Source: an uncultured Synergistales bacterium (GTDB lineage: Bacteria; Synergistota; Synergistia; Synergistales; Aminobacteriaceae). Taken from it: 13,086 bases of DNA. Shown here one piece after another: positions 7,603 to 13,086 of this stretch (its first letter is position 1; every line of letters begins with the position of its first letter). Position numbers and translations under genes: made by a program. Location of the stretch: the NCBI GenBank assembly GCA_937957815.1, contig CALFXN010000457.1, forward strand, positions 1-13,086. Direction: 5' to 3'. Under the pieces are notes generated by a model. The model saw only the letters and a program-made list of their open reading frames with translations, was not told the DNA's origin and ran no database searches.

Positions 7603-7614
7603 GGGGGATCCCCC
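7603..7614. repeat. Perfect 12-base palindrome GGGGGATCCCCC in the transporter mRNA leader
   Basis: GGGGGATCCCCC lies in the predicted 39-base leader of the binding protein mRNA, a few bases upstream of its AGGAGG. It could fold as a four-base-pair stem with a GATC loop, protecting the 5' end or affecting ribosome access. No role is proven. Confidence 0.4.
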
Positions 7615-7618
7615 AAAT

Positions 7619-7657
7619 GTTTGAAAAGAATGTATCAAACAAGATATTTATTGTCAA
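7619..7657 (-). promoter_or_regulatory. Near-consensus promoter of the transporter operon with overlapping inverted repeat
   Basis: On the minus strand TTGACA (7657-7652) is followed after exactly 17 bases by TACATT (7634-7629), so transcription should start near 7622. The inverted repeat GTTTGA/TCAAAC (7619-7624 and 7635-7640, ten bases between) covers the -10 element and start point and is well placed for a repressor. It includes GTATCAAAC (7632-7640), close to the GTATCATAC site 89 bases away. The perfect -35 box and spacing suggest a strong promoter that needs repression rather than activation. Confidence 0.75.
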
Positions 7658-7720
7658 GGCGAGGCTGTGGCTTCGTGGTTGCAACTCGGGTTTTCGGCAT
7701 GTACGCTCAAGCGACATGGT

Positions 7721-7729
7721 GTATCATAC
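7721..7729. promoter_or_regulatory. GTATCATAC palindrome between the divergent promoters
   Basis: GTATCATAC is a palindrome with a single central base, similar in layout to FadR-family GntR operators. It sits between the divergent transporter and regulator promoters, with its centre about 42 bases (four helical turns) from the centre of the repeat at 7758-7777. It may be an auxiliary operator that allows looping. Confidence 0.4.
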
Positions 7730-7757
7730 GGAGGGGAGAGTTCGACCAGATTCTTTA

Positions 7758-7777
7758 TTTGTATGATATAATACAAA
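7758..7777 (+). promoter_or_regulatory. Regulator promoter -10 element inside an inverted repeat (candidate autoregulatory operator)
   Basis: TTTGTATGATATAATACAAA contains 7-base inverted arms (TTTGTAT and ATACAAA) around six bases, and a perfect TATAAT at 7767-7772. No good -35 element lies 16-18 bases upstream; GACCAG is the best match in place. A protein bound to the repeat would cover the -10 box, so the regulator may repress its own gene. The leader from here to the ATG at 7807 contains a strong AGGAGGAG. Confidence 0.6.
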
Positions 7778-7806
7778 ACAAAACGCAAGAGGAGGAGTGT
7801 TGCCCG

Positions 7807-8517
7807 ATGAGGTCGGACGAGTTCGTTCCCTTCCCCAAGAAGCACCGCAAGGACATTATCTTCGAGAAGCTCGAGGAGCTTATCGAGAGCGGACACTGGA
7901 AGCCAGGGGAACAGATCCTCACTGAGGCGGAACTCAGCTCCCGTTTCAACGTGGGGCGTTCCACGGTCCGCGAGGCGTTGAACCGTCTGAAAGCCCAGGG
8001 ATTGATCTGCAGCACTCCCGGCAGGGGAACGTTCGTGAAGTTTCCTCCGAGTCCCGAGCCGGCGCTCTTGCGCTCGCTTATTCCCGAGCCGATCACGAGG
8101 GAGGAGCTTCTGGAAATCATGGATTACCGTTTCGCGATAGAGCCTGCGATTGCGGCCCTGGCGAGCCTGCACGCCACGAAAGAGGAGATCGGGGAGTTGC
8201 GGCGTCTTACCGACAAGATCAGGGACAATCCTCTTCAGGGGTCCGATGTTTTCGCCGAGGCGGATCTGCGATTCCACATTCTGATCGCCGAGGCGTCGCG
8301 CAACGGACTCCTTCTGGAGTCGATGCGCATCGCGGTGCCTTCCCTGATGAAACAGCACATCCTCACCGCTTCCGTGCCGGAGATGCGTCCCATGGGACCG
8401 CGCTACCACTATCAGCTGATCGAGGCGCTGGAAGAGCATCTTCCGCGAAAGGCGGAGGCGATCATGCGGGCGCATATCGACGAAACATACCATTACGTCA
8501 GGAAGATCATGATATGA
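7807..8517 (+). CDS. GntR-family transcriptional regulator, FadR subfamily with FCD ligand domain
   Basis: DNA-binding regulator, 236 residues, normal for FadR-type members. The N-terminal winged helix-turn-helix spans about 12-78 (PGEQILTEAELSSRFNVG, then GRSTVREAL and the wing PGRGTFV). The C-terminal FCD domain (about 95-230) keeps a metal set typical of members that bind carboxylic or sugar acids: Asp153 and His157 in EADLRFH, His201 in YHYQL and His223 in RAHI. The start at 7807 follows AGGAGGAG by nine bases; the frame is open back to 7621, but that stretch carries the promoters. It is divergent from the transporter operon and 52 bases upstream of the dehydratase, with which it is probably cotranscribed. 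It likely controls both, with a pathway sugar acid as effector (inference). Confidence 0.93.
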   Translation: MRSDEFVPFPKKHRKDIIFEKLEELIESGHWKPGEQILTEAELSSRFNVGRSTVREALNRLKAQGLICSTPGRGTFVKFPPSPEPALLRSLIPEPITREELLEIMDYRFAIEPAIAALASLHATKEEIGELRRLTDKIRDNPLQGSDVFAEADLRFHILIAEASRNGLLLESMRIAVPSLMKQHILTASVPEMRPMGPRYHYQLIEALEEHLPRKAEAIMRAHIDETYHYVRKIMI

Positions 8518-8569
8518 CGGAATGTCGTGCCGTCCCTGATCTTCCGACGAAATTGCGAGGCGATCGTGT

Positions 8570-10342
8570 GTGGACAGGGAACAGGTGAAGTCACTGAAGA
8601 GTCAGACCATGCGGAGCAGGGCCGCCGAGATGGATTCCCTCAAACTTGGGGCGGGGTGGGCGCCCGCCGAATTGGACATGCCGCAGATCATGGTGCAGAG
8701 CACCAGCGGCGAAAGTCATCCCGGCAGCGTCCATCTCGGCGAATTCGCGGACGCCGTCAGGGAACGGCTGGCCGCGCTGAACGCGCGGGGTGCCGCGTAT
8801 ACCGTCACGGACATGTGCGACGGTATCGCGCAGGGGCACGACGGGTTGAACTATTCGCTGCCGTCCCGCGATATGATCTGCAACATGATCGAAATCCAGG
8901 CGCGCGCGACTCCTTTCGACGGCGTCATCTGCATTTCGACCTGCGACAAGGCCATCCCCGCGCATATGATGGCCCTGGCGCGTCTGGATCTCCCATCCAT
9001 TTTCGTTCCCGGAGGCGCGATGATCGCGGGGCCGGATGGCCTGACGCTCGAAATGATCGGGACGTATCTGGCGCAATGGAGACGGGGAGAAATCGACAGC
9101 CGGCGCTTCGAGTACTACAAACGCCATGCCTGTCCGTCGTGCGGCGCCTGCCAGTTCATGGGGACGGCGTCCACCATGCAGATCATGGGGGAGACCCTGG
9201 GGCTCGCCCTTCCCGGAGCGGCCCTGATTCCGGTGAACAGGCCGGAACTGCGGACGAGCGTCGCGAACGCCGCCGACGCGCTGATGAACCTGCTGCAGCA
9301 CGGAATATCGGCGCGCCGCATTCTGACGCGCGAGGCTTTCGAAAACGCCGTGACGGTTCACGCGGCGGTCGCCGGTTCGACCAACGCCGTCATGCATCTG
9401 TCCGCCATCGCGCACGAGGCGGATGTCCCCTTCGACGCCTCTCTTTTCGACGCGGTGCACCGCCGCGTTCCCTGGCTCGCGGACATCAAACCCAGCGGCG
9501 AATACCCAAGCGAATACTTCTGGCTTGCCGGCGGCGTGCCGGAGATCATGCGGCAACTGAAAGGCCTGCTCCATCTCGACGCGCTGACGGTCACGGGAAA
9601 GACCGTCGGAGAGAATCTTCGGATTCTTGAAGAACGGGGGTATTTCGAGGAACATGCCCGACTCCTTCGCGAACTCGGGCATGTCGTCCCGGATATTCTG
9701 CGTCCGGCCGATTTTCCGCTTTCTTCCGCCGGGGCCATATCCATCCTTACGGGGAACCTCGCGCCGGAGGGGGCGGTGGTCAAACACTCCGCGATTCCGG
9801 AGTCTCGGCGGAGGATGGTGGGCCCGGCGCGACCGTTCGACAGCGAAGAAGAAGCGTACGAAGCCGTCATCTCGAAACGGATCCGGCCGGGGGACGTCGT
9901 TTTCATCCGCCACGAAGGGCCGCGAGGCTCCGGCATGCCCGAAATGTTCTATACGACCGAGGCCATCGCTTCCGATCCCGAACTCGCTTCGACGGTCGCG
10001 CTGGTTACGGATGGCCGTTTTTCCGGAGCGACCCGCGGACCGGCGATAGGGCACGTGTCGCCCGAAGCGGCCGTGGGCGGCCCCATCGCCCTTGTCGAAG
10101 AAGGGGATCTGATAGAGATCGATATTCCCAATCGTTCGCTCGCCATCGTGGGAATTCGCGGACGTCCCTGCGACGCCCGCGAAATCGAGACCGTCCTGCG
10201 GGAGCGCAGAAACCTTCCGCGGACGTTCTCCCGAAGACACGCCGGGATCCTGGCGCTCTATGCGGCGACGGCCACCTCGGCCATGCAGGGGGCGTATATG
10301 CGCGTTCCCGATTTCGGACCGGGTCATCCTGCGTGTCGATGA
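8570..10342 (+). CDS. IlvD/Edd-family dehydratase, probable sugar-acid (aldonate) dehydratase
   Basis: Iron-sulfur enzyme predicted to remove water from an aldonic acid, giving a 2-keto-3-deoxy acid; dihydroxy-acid dehydratase is the alternative. The 590 residues match the family. Cys125 in the CDK motif and Cys194 in GACQFMGTA are cluster ligands. The early NPC cysteine of IlvD is replaced by HPG (Gly52), but Cys83 in MCDGIAQGHDG sits where, from memory, E. coli Edd also has a cysteine, so a complete three-cysteine site remains. TDGRFSG ends the conserved C-terminal half with Ser485 as likely catalytic base. The start is uncertain: GTG at 8570 has GAGG nine bases upstream, while GTG at 8585 and ATG at 8609 are also possible. 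It is downstream of the regulator and ends at a hairpin terminator. With the kinase and aldolase it makes an Entner-Doudoroff type route. Confidence 0.87.
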   Translation: MDREQVKSLKSQTMRSRAAEMDSLKLGAGWAPAELDMPQIMVQSTSGESHPGSVHLGEFADAVRERLAALNARGAAYTVTDMCDGIAQGHDGLNYSLPSRDMICNMIEIQARATPFDGVICISTCDKAIPAHMMALARLDLPSIFVPGGAMIAGPDGLTLEMIGTYLAQWRRGEIDSRRFEYYKRHACPSCGACQFMGTASTMQIMGETLGLALPGAALIPVNRPELRTSVANAADALMNLLQHGISARRILTREAFENAVTVHAAVAGSTNAVMHLSAIAHEADVPFDASLFDAVHRRVPWLADIKPSGEYPSEYFWLAGGVPEIMRQLKGLLHLDALTVTGKTVGENLRILEERGYFEEHARLLRELGHVVPDILRPADFPLSSAGAISILTGNLAPEGAVVKHSAIPESRRRMVGPARPFDSEEEAYEAVISKRIRPGDVVFIRHEGPRGSGMPEMFYTTEAIASDPELASTVALVTDGRFSGATRGPAIGHVSPEAAVGGPIALVEEGDLIEIDIPNRSLAIVGIRGRPCDAREIETVLRERRNLPRTFSRRHAGILALYAATATSAMQGAYMRVPDFGPGHPACR

Positions 10343-10361
10343 CGCGCGCCGGATTCGAAAC

Positions 10362-10405
10362 AAGCGATTCCGGACGTTTTCTCCGTCCGGGATCGCTTCG
10401 CTTTT
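10362..10405 (+). terminator. Terminator hairpin between dehydratase and kinase genes
   Basis: The arms AAGCGATTCCGGACG (10362-10376) and CGTCCGGGATCGCTT (10384-10398) pair over 15 positions with one T-G wobble and a seven-base loop, followed by CGCTTTTC. It lies between convergent genes, 20 bases after the dehydratase stop, and can serve both strands, although the plus-strand tail is richer in T. Confidence 0.78.
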
Positions 10406-10429
10406 CTTCGCCGAAGAGGCTCTTTTTCG

Positions 10430-11458
10430 CTAGCGCCTGACGCGGCCGCTCGCGTCGCCGCCCATGAGCGTGAGGACGTCTTCCTTCGAGACGCGGTTGA
10501 AATCCCCGTGGATCGTGTGCTTGAGCGCCGAAGCCGCGACGGCGAACTCGAGCGCCTCCTGGTTCCCATCGAGGGTGTTCAGCCCCCAGATCAGGCCCGA
10601 GCCGAACGAGTCTCCGCCGCCGATCCGGTCGACGATATCGCGGATCTCGTACCTTTTGCTCGTCAGGAACGCGTCGCGCGACGCGAGGACGGCCGACCAG
10701 CCGTTGACGTCGGCGCTCGCGCTCTCCCGGAGGCTGACGGCGAGGAATTTGAGGTTCGGGAAGCGGTCGAGAACTTTCTTCGCGAGGATGCGGTAGACGT
10801 CGATGTCGAGCGATCCCTTCGTGACGTCCACGTCGGCCTCGATTCCGAGGCACTTCTGGCAGTCCTCCTCGTTCGCGATCACGAGGTCGCACGACCCGAC
10901 GAGGTCGGGCATGACCTCGATCGGCTTCTTTCCCCACTTCCAGAGCTTCTTGCGGTAGTTCAGATCGCACGAAACCATGACGCCCTTTCTTTTGCACGCG
11001 GCGACGGCTTCGAGCGCGACGGCGGCCGCGCCCGCCGAGAGCGCCGGGGTGATGCCCGTCGTGTGGAACCAGTGCGCGCCGTCGAGGATCGCGTCCCAGT
11101 CGAAATCACCGGGCTTCACGGCCGCGATCGACGATCCGGCGCGGTCGTAGAGCACCGACGACGCCCTCATGCACGAACCCGTCTCGGTGAAATAGATTCC
11201 GAGCCGCTCGCCCGCGCGGAGGATTGCCCCCGTGTCCACGCCGAAGGAACGAAGCTCGCGGATCGCCGCGTTGCCGACGGCGTTTGCGGGAATGGCCGTC
11301 ACGAAAGCCGCGTTCTCGCCGTAGTTCGCGAGCGACACCGCCACGTTGGCCTCCGCCCCGCCGAACGTCGCCACGAGACTGTTCGTCTGGAAGAGCACCT
11401 CGTGGTCCGGGGGGGTCAGTCGGAGCATGAGTTCGCCGAAGGTCACATACCGTTTCAT
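10430..11458 (-). CDS. PfkB-family sugar kinase, probable 2-keto-3-deoxygluconate kinase
   Basis: Cytoplasmic kinase predicted to phosphorylate 2-keto-3-deoxygluconate to KDPG with ATP. The 342 residues show the ribokinase fold signatures: [16 protein letters not shown] (32-47), a KDG-kinase-like DLNYRKKLW (165-173), and the catalytic/anion-hole motif GGGDSF (280-285) with base Asp283. The ATG at 11458 has only a weak GGCGGG ribosome site. It has its own promoter and is separated by a terminator from the binding protein gene upstream, so expression is probably independent. Its GC content is visibly higher than that of the transporter operon and resembles the aldolase gene. Other PfkB substrates (fructose, tagatose derivatives) cannot be excluded, but the aldolase and dehydratase favour KDG. 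Confidence 0.9.
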   Translation of the reverse strand: MKRYVTFGELMLRLTPPDHEVLFQTNSLVATFGGAEANVAVSLANYGENAAFVTAIPANAVGNAAIRELRSFGVDTGAILRAGERLGIYFTETGSCMRASSVLYDRAGSSIAAVKPGDFDWDAILDGAHWFHTTGITPALSAGAAAVALEAVAACKRKGVMVSCDLNYRKKLWKWGKKPIEVMPDLVGSCDLVIANEEDCQKCLGIEADVDVTKGSLDIDVYRILAKKVLDRFPNLKFLAVSLRESASADVNGWSAVLASRDAFLTSKRYEIRDIVDRIGGGDSFGSGLIWGLNTLDGNQEALEFAVAASALKHTIHGDFNRVSKEDVLTLMGGDASGRVRR

Positions 11459-11529
11459 GGAGTCATCCCGCCTTTCCGTTTCGTCGATGAAATCCGGACG
11501 TCCGCCGCCGTCGATCGGGTTCCGGTATA

Positions 11530-11545
11530 CAGAACATTGGTTCTG
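11530..11545. promoter_or_regulatory. Inverted repeat CAGAAC-N4-GTTCTG in the kinase leader
   Basis: CAGAAC (11530-11535) and GTTCTG (11540-11545) are perfect inverted arms around ATTG, just downstream of the predicted start of kinase transcription (about +11 to +26). This suits a roadblock operator or a small leader hairpin. It does not resemble the GTAT-type sites near the regulator, so another regulator may be involved. The adjacent CCGGTATAC shares CCGGTAT with the aldolase promoter palindrome. Confidence 0.45.
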
Positions 11546-11562
11546 CTGATGGACTCAGATGT

Positions 11563-11590
11563 ATTATCGCCGAAAGCCGTCCCCTGTCAA
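11563..11590 (-). promoter_or_regulatory. Strong sigma-70 promoter of the kinase gene
   Basis: On the minus strand a perfect TTGACA (11590-11585) lies 16 bases before GATAAT (11568-11563), which matches the -10 consensus at five of six positions. Transcription should start near 11556, giving a leader of about 98 bases before the kinase ATG. Confidence 0.75.
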
Positions 11591-11601
11591 TCCGGATACG
11601 A

Positions 11602-11639
11602 CGAAGGCCGGGCGCACCCTTCGGTTTGCCCGGCCTTCG
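11602..11639 (-). terminator. Hairpin terminator of the second binding protein gene
   Basis: CGAAGGCCGGGC (11602-11613) and GCCCGGCCTTCG (11628-11639) form a perfect 12-bp stem with a 14-base loop, 26 bases after the stop of the second DUF3798 gene. The following T content on the minus strand is modest (CGTCGTAT). It separates that gene from the kinase promoter. Confidence 0.75.
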
Positions 11640-11665
11640 AACGTTCGTCTTCCTGGAACGCGACG

Positions 11666-12853
11666 CTATTTGATCTTGTAGTACTTTGCCGGAACCTCGA
11701 GGTCGGTCAGGTGCAGCGGCCCCTTGCCGAAGACGTACGTATCCTGCATGATGAGCAGGTAGTTCTTCATCTTTACGCCCGTGCTCTTGTCCGTGTAGTA
11801 GATGGACTTCCACTTCGCGCCGGGGGTTGCCGTTTCGAGGGCCGTAACGAGCGCCTTCATGTCGCCGATCTGGGCCTTGCCCTCGACGACGAGCTTCCCG
11901 AACTCGCCGAGTCCAGCGACTGTCGAGTACGCGGTCGAGTATGCCCAGGTTCCCATCCTGCCGCCCGCCCCGGCGTCGACGATCGCCTTTTCGATCTTCG
12001 CCATGATCGCCTGCCAGTTCCCCTTTTCCTTCTCGAGGTCCAGTTTGAACGCGCCCGGGTAGCCCTTCAGCGGCGACGGACTGTCGGCTTCGAGGAAGTA
12101 TCCGCCGTTTTTCGCGAGCTGCCGGAGCAGCGGCCCGATGTGCGTCTGGTTCGTCGTGAAGAAGCACGTGTTCTTTCCGTATTTCTGGATCCACGCCGGA
12201 GTCTTTTCCAGAACGTACTGCTGCGCCCCGGAGACGCCGACGTCGGATGTGGGGTCCGGCGCCGTCTCTTGCTCGAACTTGAGCCCAAGATCCTTGCAGA
12301 CTTCCTGCATGATGTGCATTCGCCGCGAAAGGAGTTCGATGCTCAGATGACGCGGAAAGGAGATGTGCACGAACGTGTCGGCTCCCATCAGCTGCGCGCC
12401 CTTGATGATCGTATAGCCGCGGCTGATGTGGTCGGGCATGACGCACAGGGAAGAGACCGGCGCGATCATGTTCGGGTCCTCGTGCGGGTTTCCGGCCAGA
12501 AGGATGATGTCGGGGCGTTTCTCCCTGATGCGCCGGAAGGCCTCGGTCGTCCCCGGGACGGCCTCGTCGACGACGATGACTTTCATATCCGGATCGTCGG
12601 CCAGGCTGACGATCTGGGAGATCGTCGTCTCCATCTCGGCGTTGGAGTTGTCGGGCGTCGTGACGTGGCGCACCATGCCGCCGTTCGCGACGTCTCCGTA
12701 CTTTTTCAGCAGCGCCTCTCCGCCGCGGTAGTTGTCCTCCGCCTGCGAAACCGTCGGCGTCGCGACGCCGATATGGAACGGCGCCTGCGCGAAAGCGGCG
12801 CCCGCACACAGGCACAGCAGCGTGACAAGAGCGAAAATCATTGTTCTTTTCAT
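11666..12853 (-). CDS. Second DUF3798-type secreted binding protein, without its own transporter genes
   Basis: Predicted periplasmic binding protein of 395 residues with a clear signal peptide (MKRTM, hydrophobic core, AFA cleavage near residue 22). It is a paralogue of the protein at 6471-7583: TVSQAEDNYR, ETTISQIVSLADDPDM, HEDP (124-127), TFVHISFPRH (160-169), APDPTSDVG (198-206) and GYPGA (264-268) all align. It is longer, mainly in the C-terminal part (about 275-395), which differs most. Start at 12853 is preferred because AGGAGG ends seven bases upstream; the ATG just before it (12856) is only four bases away. No permease or ATPase is adjacent within the window, so it may use the importer at 2592-6360 or one outside. 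I see no convincing promoter in 12854-12967; it may be cotranscribed with the right-edge gene. Confidence 0.85.
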   Translation of the reverse strand: MKRTMIFALVTLLCLCAGAAFAQAPFHIGVATPTVSQAEDNYRGGEALLKKYGDVANGGMVRHVTTPDNSNAEMETTISQIVSLADDPDMKVIVVDEAVPGTTEAFRRIREKRPDIILLAGNPHEDPNMIAPVSSLCVMPDHISRGYTIIKGAQLMGADTFVHISFPRHLSIELLSRRMHIMQEVCKDLGLKFEQETAPDPTSDVGVSGAQQYVLEKTPAWIQKYGKNTCFFTTNQTHIGPLLRQLAKNGGYFLEADSPSPLKGYPGAFKLDLEKEKGNWQAIMAKIEKAIVDAGAGGRMGTWAYSTAYSTVAGLGEFGKLVVEGKAQIGDMKALVTALETATPGAKWKSIYYTDKSTGVKMKNYLLIMQDTYVFGKGPLHLTDLEVPAKYYKIK

Positions 12854-12967
12854 CATTGCGCCTCCTCTTGAGAGATACAGTCAGTTCATCCGTTCCGACA
12901 GTCCGGTCCGCCTCCCGTTTTCCCGGCCGCACTCACCCCCTTTTCCCTGCTCTTCCCAGAGCGCGCG

Positions 12968-13086
12968 TCAGGGCTGGACGCTTTTCTGACACTCGAGTTC
13001 CTCGTACATCCGGCGCCGCAGGTCCGCGTCGAGAAGCGTCTTCAGCGCGGCTCGCGCGAGTCCCCGCGCCGCCTTCCCGAGCGGTT
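12968..13086 (-). CDS. 3' end of an unidentified protein (partial)
   Basis: The minus frame entering at 13084 reads 38 codons to TGA at 12970-12968, ending ...MYEELECQKSVQP. It is rich in Ala, Leu and Arg, with a helical look (LARAALKTLLDADLRRRMYE), and has GC-rich third positions as expected for a real gene. The other two minus frames are less gene-like. The family cannot be told. It lies 114 bases upstream of the second binding protein gene in the same direction with no strong terminator between (only a small GCTCT/AGAGC hairpin at 12949-12962), so the two may share a transcript. Confidence 0.5.
   Translation of the reverse strand, partial: PLGKAARGLARAALKTLLDADLRRRMYEELECQKSVQP

Noticed and set aside
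7621..7806. A possible 62-residue N-terminal extension of the GntR regulator.
   Set aside because: This stretch holds the divergent promoters and palindromes, shows no family similarity and lacks a ribosome site, while the ATG at 7807 has AGGAGGAG at good spacing.
8570..10342. Dehydratase thought to be inactive because the usual NPC cysteine is missing.
   Set aside because: Cys83 in MCDG, Cys125 in CDK and Cys194 remain and Edd-type enzymes appear to use such an arrangement, so loss of function is not supported.
10508..12871. A 787-codon open frame on the plus strand, antisense to the kinase and second binding protein genes.
   Set aside because: It is rich in Arg, Asp and Val with no recognisable domain and crosses a terminator and a promoter of the opposite strand. 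Long antisense frames are expected where third codon positions are GC-rich, and both genes beneath it are convincing.
1..13086. CRISPR array, tRNA or rRNA genes, insertion sequences, phage or toxin-antitoxin genes.
   Set aside because: No regularly spaced direct repeats, cloverleaf-like segments, transposase or integrase motifs or small toxin pairs were found on reading both strands.

Overview
The window looks like a chromosomal piece of a GC-rich, didermic, fermentative bacterium. The best guess is a member of the Synergistota. This rests on two secreted DUF3798-type binding proteins, the overall base composition and my recollection of family distribution, not on a database match. No rRNA, tRNA, CRISPR array, transposase or integrase was seen.

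Layout. The left edge (1-67) is the last 21 codons of an unidentified plus-strand gene, followed by a good intrinsic terminator. A plus-strand gene at 310-1275 encodes a KDPG/KHG aldolase fused to a C-terminal glyoxalase-like (VOC) domain; it has its own promoter and an inverted repeat over the start of transcription. A strong hairpin separates it from a convergent five-gene minus-strand operon (7583 down to 1383): DUF3798 secreted binding protein, double-domain sugar-type ABC ATPase, two BPD_transp_2 permeases and an M20D amidohydrolase. The last four genes overlap or are tightly spaced, and a 12-bp hairpin sits between the binding protein and the ATPase. Divergently, a GntR/FCD regulator (7807-8517) and an IlvD/Edd-type dehydratase (8570-10342) run on the plus strand. 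Beyond a terminator hairpin, a KDG-kinase-like PfkB sugar kinase (11458-10430) and a second DUF3798 binding protein (12853-11666) lie on the minus strand. The right edge holds the last 38 codons of another minus-strand gene.

How the genes fit together. Dehydratase, PfkB kinase and KDPG aldolase give a complete semi-phosphorylative Entner-Doudoroff route: sugar acid to KDG, to KDPG, to pyruvate plus glyceraldehyde 3-phosphate. No sugar dehydrogenase is present, so the imported compound is probably already an aldonic acid or a conjugate of one. The transporter, with an amidohydrolase in the same operon, suggests a substrate carrying an amide (N-acyl) bond. The FCD-type regulator is the obvious candidate for sensing an organic or sugar acid. 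Related GTAT(G/C)A-type repeats occur at the transporter, regulator and aldolase promoters, which suggests one regulon. The kinase has a different repeat downstream of its own near-consensus promoter.

The most notable points are the aldolase-VOC fusion, the transporter/amidohydrolase/dehydratase combination around a poorly known binding-protein family, the second binding protein without its own transporter, and the change in base composition between the central block (about 1383-10342) and the flanking aldolase and kinase genes.
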